Assembly (NCBI GenBank): GCA_026391595.1
Contig: JAPLDY010000152.1
Span: 1 to 56,657, forward strand
Direction: 5' to 3'
Origin: Bacteroidia bacterium
Lineage (GTDB): Bacteria; Bacteroidota; Bacteroidia; Bacteroidales; VadinHA17
DNA: 56,657 nucleotides
Shown piece by piece: positions 52,243-56,657 of the stretch (its first letter is position 1; each line of letters opens with the position of its first letter). Both the position numbers and the translations under genes were made by a program. The notes beneath the pieces were generated by a model. It ran no database searches. It was not told where the DNA came from and saw only the letters and a list, made by a program, of their open reading frames with translations.

Positions 52243-52712
52243 TTTTAAATGATTTTGTCTCATGTAAATTTAAAGAGGGATTCGAACCTCTTTTCTATTA
52301 TTCAGATAATGAATTACTTGCAAGATTCTGATATTGCCGTAACACCGAATAGTACACCAGGTACACCAAATCATCCAAAGAACATAGCTTATCAAAGATA
52401 TGAAAAAAGTGAACCATTTTCGTTATAAATATTTCCTGGATAAATTTTTAAAAAATGTTCAGCTACCGGTCTTTTTAAATAAGGAACAATCGAAGTTTCT
52501 AATCATTATTTTCACCGGAATGGGGAGATCAATTAATTTTTTATTATTCATGCAAAGAAAATTGACCTTTCACAACCTCATCAGGTATAAAGAGTTGCAC
52601 AACTTTCCGATATCGGAAGGATCGGAGTAGCGCATTCTTTAATTAATATTTTATTTTTGCTGATCCATGGCATGTTGATTAATAACTTTTAAAAGGAACT
52701 TAAATACAATTC

Positions 52713-55067
52713 ATGAATAGAATATTATGCTTGTTTATTTTTCTGGTTTTTATCCCTTCTCTGCTTTCGGGAGAAAACTCCTTTAACAGCGGAACACAGA
52801 AAAAAATCACCATTAGCGGTCATGTTCGTGATCAGGCAAATGGAGAAGTGCTTTCAGGAGTTACGATCTTTGAAAATAACCTTAAACAGGGAACATCAAC
52901 CAATTCATATGGATTCTACTCACTTACCATCACCTCCGAAAATTATAATCTTCAATTCTCATATGTAGGTTATGTAAGCATCAATAAAACAGGATTTACT
53001 GATATGGCAATCACCCTCGATATATTCCTCGAGGCATCTGAAAACATCCTTGGCGAGGTGGTTATTTCAGATAAGCGGACCAACGAAAACGTCAGAGCAC
53101 CGGAGATGAGCATTGTCAAACTCGATATAAAAGCTATCAATCGTATTCCGGCCCTGTTCGGGGAAATTGACCTGGTAAAAGTCATTCAGCTACTTCCCGG
53201 GGTGCAGTCGACAAGCGAGGGATCCAGCGGGTTCAGCGTACGGGGCGGCAGCGCCGATCAGAACCTGGTATTACTTGATGAAGCCACCATTCATAATGCC
53301 TCTCATCTGATGGGATTCTTTTCTGTTTTTAACAATGATGCCGTAAAAGATGTCACTTTGTACAAGGGAGATATTCCGGCTGCTTATGGCGGGAGACTGT
53401 CATCACTTCTCGATATACGTATGAAAGATGGAAATGCAAGAAAATTCGGAATGTCGGCAAGCATTGGAAGCGTCTCAAGCAAACTGATGATTGAGGGACC
53501 GATAATCAAAGACAAGACTACTTTTCTGGTTGCAGGACGACGCACCTATGCCGATCTTTTCCTACTTTTAGCAAAAGATGAAAATGTGCGTGACAATAAG
53601 CTTTATTTCTACGATGTCAATGTAAAACTGTCGCATGTAATCAATGATAATAACAGGCTTTATCTCTCTGGTTATTTCGGGAGGGATAATTTTAAAAACG
53701 TTTTTGCACTGTTTGGCTTTGGAAACCAGACAGCCTCACTTCGGTGGAACCACCTTTTTTCAAGAAAGCTCTTCTTTAACATGAGCCTCATCTATTCGCG
53801 TTACAAATACGAGCTTGGAACTCCTGAAGGGGACGCAAACTCATTCCTGTGGGATTCAAAAATGTATGATTATTCGGCGCGCTTCGATTTTACCCACTAC
53901 CTTACAAACAAACACACTCTCAGGTACGGGGCTACGACAATGTATCACACATTCTATCCCGGATCAGCCTCCGGTCTTGGGACAAACAGTTCCTTTACTG
54001 AATTCATCCTCCCTGCGGAATATGCTCTGGAACACAGCCTTTATGCCACCGACGAATTCAAGCCCTGGGAAAAATTCACCATTAAATATGGATTGAGGTA
54101 TGCACTTTTTCAGAATATAGGTCCCGGAACATACTATTCATTTGATGAAAACCATAATCCGGTTGACAGCACTGTGTATGCAAAGGGTGATATTTTTAAC
54201 AGATATTCAAGTTTCGAGCCTCGTATAGCATTCACCTTGTTGCTGAATGATGTGTCGTCAATTAAGGGAAGCTATTCTCATTCAGCCCAGTTTATTTCAC
54301 TTGCACAGAATTCGACTGCCGGGACTCCTCTGGATGTATGGCTCCCGGCATCGCTGAATGTAAAACCCCAGTTATGTGATCAGGTCTCTGCAGGATACTT
54401 CAGAAACTTCAAAAAAAACATGTATGAGGTATCGACAGAATTGTATTATAAAGATCTGAAGAACGTTATAGATTTTCGCGATCATGCTCAGCTTTTACTC
54501 AATCAATATCTGGAAGGTGAGATGAGAACAGGCATAGGTTATTCATACGGAATTGAGACAATGGTGCGCAAGGATGCCGGCCGGCTTACAGGATGGATAA
54601 GCTATACATATTCAAGATCTTTCAGGATTGTAAAAGAGATAAATGATGGCAATCGTTACAATGCTCCGTACGATAAGCCTCATAGCGCTAATATAGTAGT
54701 GAACTACGATATCTCCAAACGCTTAACTGCTTCAGCTACATGGGTGTATGCCACCGGTCTTCCGGTAACTTTTCCGACAGGCAGAGCCGTGGTCGGCAAT
54801 TCAATTCTTCCGATATTTTCGAACCGAAATGCCTTCAGGATGCCGGATTATCATCGCCTCGATGTTTCAGTTTCGCTAAAGGGGAAAGAAAAGCCTGGAA
54901 GGAAATGGCGCGGAGAATTGAACCTGTCGGTATATAATGCATACAACAGGCATAACGCATGGTCTATTAATTTCGTCGCAGATCCAAATGATCCGAATAT
55001 TACATATGCTGAAAAGACATATTTGTTTTCAATCATTCCTGCAGTTACCTATTCTATCAAATTCTGA
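52713..55067 (+). CDS. TonB-dependent receptor with carboxypeptidase-regulatory-like domain
   Basis: ISGHVRDQANGEVLSGVTIFENN; plug VQSTSEGSSGFSVRGGSADQNLVLLDEATIHNASHLMGFFSVFN. Confidence 0.93.
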   Translation: MNRILCLFIFLVFIPSLLSGENSFNSGTQKKITISGHVRDQANGEVLSGVTIFENNLKQGTSTNSYGFYSLTITSENYNLQFSYVGYVSINKTGFTDMAITLDIFLEASENILGEVVISDKRTNENVRAPEMSIVKLDIKAINRIPALFGEIDLVKVIQLLPGVQSTSEGSSGFSVRGGSADQNLVLLDEATIHNASHLMGFFSVFNNDAVKDVTLYKGDIPAAYGGRLSSLLDIRMKDGNARKFGMSASIGSVSSKLMIEGPIIKDKTTFLVAGRRTYADLFLLLAKDENVRDNKLYFYDVNVKLSHVINDNNRLYLSGYFGRDNFKNVFALFGFGNQTASLRWNHLFSRKLFFNMSLIYSRYKYELGTPEGDANSFLWDSKMYDYSARFDFTHYLTNKHTLRYGATTMYHTFYPGSASGLGTNSSFTEFILPAEYALEHSLYATDEFKPWEKFTIKYGLRYALFQNIGPGTYYSFDENHNPVDSTVYAKGDIFNRYSSFEPRIAFTLLLNDVSSIKGSYSHSAQFISLAQNSTAGTPLDVWLPASLNVKPQLCDQVSAGYFRNFKKNMYEVSTELYYKDLKNVIDFRDHAQLLLNQYLEGEMRTGIGYSYGIETMVRKDAGRLTGWISYTYSRSFRIVKEINDGNRYNAPYDKPHSANIVVNYDISKRLTASATWVYATGLPVTFPTGRAVVGNSILPIFSNRNAFRMPDYHRLDVSVSLKGKEKPGRKWRGELNLSVYNAYNRHNAWSINFVADPNDPNITYAEKTYLFSIIPAVTYSIKF

Positions 55068-55071
55068 AAAT

Positions 55072-55923
55072 ATGGGACAGCTTAGAATTATAATAAAATT
55101 ACTACTTCTTTCAATGATGGTTGTTTCCTGTACCGAACGAATTGATATCAAGCTTGATGAGAATTACACCCGGCTTGTAGTTGACGGATCTATATCTACC
55201 GAAACGATGGCACATAAAGTTGTGCTTTCAATGACATCGGATTATTTTTATAATATGCCGCCTGAAATGGTAACAGGAGCAAGTGTTACTATTACAGATG
55301 GTGTTTTCATACAGGTACTGACAGAAGGTCTTCCGGGGGTATATAGTACTGATCCCACTTATTTCGGAGAGGTCGGTCATACTTATACTCTCAATATAAT
55401 ACTTGCAGACCCCATTGGTGGATATACTGATTATACAGCCAGCTCAACGCTTATGCCTGTTGCCTCTGTCGATTCCATCGGACTTGAATTACATGATGAG
55501 TGGGCACAATATATTTATTGGGAAGTGAAGTGTTATTTGCAGGATCCTCCGACCACTGATTATTACCGCTGCAAGATTTCAAAGAACTCGCAGATGATCA
55601 CAGATACTCTTATTGAATGGTATGTGACAGATGATAAATATTTCAATGGATATTATATAGACGGAGCTGCCATTGGATATCTGGAGCAGAGTTATGCTGA
55701 TGAGTTTCTCGCTGCCGGTGATACAATTACAGCTGAAATAAACGGTATTGAAAAAGAATATGCCACCTTTATCTGGGATGCACAGGTAGAACTATGGGGT
55801 TCAAATCCGCTTTTCAGCGGTCCCAGGGCTAACATAAAAGGCAATATAAGTAACGGAGCTATCGGATATTTTGCAGCTTACTCTATAACGAGGGCTACTG
55901 TAATTGCCCCTGAGTATAAGTGA
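55072..55923 (+). CDS. DUF4249 domain-containing lipoprotein
   Basis: SCTERIDIKLDENYTRLVVDGSISTETMAHKVVLSMTSDYFYN; ATG at 55072, directly after the TonB receptor. Confidence 0.85.
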   Translation: MGQLRIIIKLLLLSMMVVSCTERIDIKLDENYTRLVVDGSISTETMAHKVVLSMTSDYFYNMPPEMVTGASVTITDGVFIQVLTEGLPGVYSTDPTYFGEVGHTYTLNIILADPIGGYTDYTASSTLMPVASVDSIGLELHDEWAQYIYWEVKCYLQDPPTTDYYRCKISKNSQMITDTLIEWYVTDDKYFNGYYIDGAAIGYLEQSYADEFLAAGDTITAEINGIEKEYATFIWDAQVELWGSNPLFSGPRANIKGNISNGAIGYFAAYSITRATVIAPEYK

Positions 55924-56055
55924 AATCTTCCAGCCACTGAGGATTACCTTCGGTGATCCCCGGGGGAGAACCAGCAAAGCCAAAACAAATTCTGCGTAAG
56001 CTCAGCAGATAATATGCTTTTACTTTTTTGCCATGAAAGGGCATAATTTGAATAA

Positions 56056-56075
56056 CCCCCGGCGACAGCCGGGGG
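56056..56075. repeat. Hairpin CCCCCGGC-GACA-GCCGGGGG
   Basis: 8-bp perfect stem within an intergenic repeat cluster. Confidence 0.8.
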
Positions 56076-56170
56076 CATAGGGCAACTAAATGATCTGAAG
56101 CCCTGAAGGGGCGTAATATTTGGGGATTATTCCCTCACTTCGTTCGCTCATGATCCCCGGAGGGGAACCT

Positions 56171-56296
56171 GCAAAGCTTAAATGAACCCTCCGGGTTTTT
56201 ATTTGTTTTCCCGTTGCTCCTTTAGAAAGCAAGCTTTCCTCGGAGCCCCGGTTAAACAAATAAACCCGCGTGCCGCGGGGTTCATTTAAGCTTTGC
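56171..56296. repeat. Long interrupted inverted repeat adjacent to tRNA-Ser
   Basis: GCAAAGCTTAAATGAACCC (56171-56189) perfectly inverted at 56278-56296; second inner arm GGGTTT..ATTTGTTT / AAACAAATAAACCC. Confidence 0.88.
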
Positions 56297-56383
56297 GGAG
56301 AGAGGGGGATTCGAACCCCCGATACCCTTTTGGGGCATACTCGCTTTCCAGGCGGGCTAGTTAAACCACTCATACATCTCTCC
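56297..56383 (-). tRNA. tRNA-Ser (anticodon GGA)
   Basis: Reverse strand GGAGAGA...CTGGAAA anticodon loop, long variable arm, GGGGGTTCGAATCCCCC T arm, TCTCTCC. Confidence 0.93.
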
Positions 56384-56479
56384 CTTTGTCCACCGAAGCC
56401 TTGGCGAAGGTGGGCGATATTAATATCCTGCCAAAAAAATGGCGGCGAAAATTACAAAAATATTTTCAATTGTCGCCTC

Positions 56480-56657
56480 TCAGGAGATTTCTCCGGCAAG
56501 AGGCATGCTTAAAAACTTAATGACATCCTTCTTCGTTTTGCATGTCCCAAGCAGATGCATAAGCTTTGTGACAGAAGCTTCTGAAGTGATGTCCTTTCCG
56601 CTCACTACACCTGCTGAAAGAAGCTGGCGGCTGGTCTCATATAATCCCATTTCTACG
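56480..56657 (-). CDS. ansA: Type I L-asparaginase, C-terminal fragment (runs off window)
   Basis: Reverse strand EMGLYETSRQLLSAGVVSGKDITSEASVTKLMHLLGTCKTKKDVIKFLSMPLAGEIS*. Confidence 0.85.
   Translation of the reverse strand, partial: VEMGLYETSRQLLSAGVVSGKDITSEASVTKLMHLLGTCKTKKDVIKFLSMPLAGEIS

Noticed and set aside
52400-52630. 76-aa ORF in the intergenic region before the TonB receptor
   Set aside because: AT-rich, no family resemblance; not enough support to call a gene.
56270-56512. 80-aa ORF MPRGSFKLCGERGIRTPDTLLGHTRFPGG...
   Set aside because: The GERGIRTPD string is the antisense reading of tRNA-Ser; a well-known spurious ORF type.

Overview
Bacteroidota-type chromosomal window, mostly housekeeping. 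Main content: a SUF Fe-S operon (sufB-C-D-S-E-DUF59) followed by queG; two ECF sigma loci; TonB-dependent receptors; kdsB; a sigma54-activator/lptE/TPR/secG block; groESL; lepA; an rprXY-like two-component system; an rnc-fabF-acpP block; purN; an M23 peptidase; leuS; tRNA-Arg(CCG); a four-gene carbohydrate cluster (GH67-like, UROD-like, sugar MFS, GH2); an SPFH protein; a TonB receptor/DUF4249 pair; tRNA-Ser(GGA); and the partial 3' end of a type I asparaginase. The strongest non-standard signal is a ~500 bp unit at 38366-38865. Two 35-nt inverted repeats, each made of five degenerate GAAGACC-type heptamers, enclose a single gene for a four-helix-bundle (23S IVS-like) protein. The unit sits between leuS and its apparent ancestral promoter next to tRNA-Arg, and looks like a small mobile or RNA-processed element. 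Secondary signals are two promoter-to-terminator intergenic units flanking rprXY (one with a sigma54-like -24/-12 motif), a CarH-like MerR regulator whose B12-ligating residues appear lost, a protein that is almost only a T9SS sorting domain, several families of dispersed palindromic repeats, and a DUF169 gene with an apparent internal deletion. All calls come from reading the sequence and the supplied ORFs; no database search was run.
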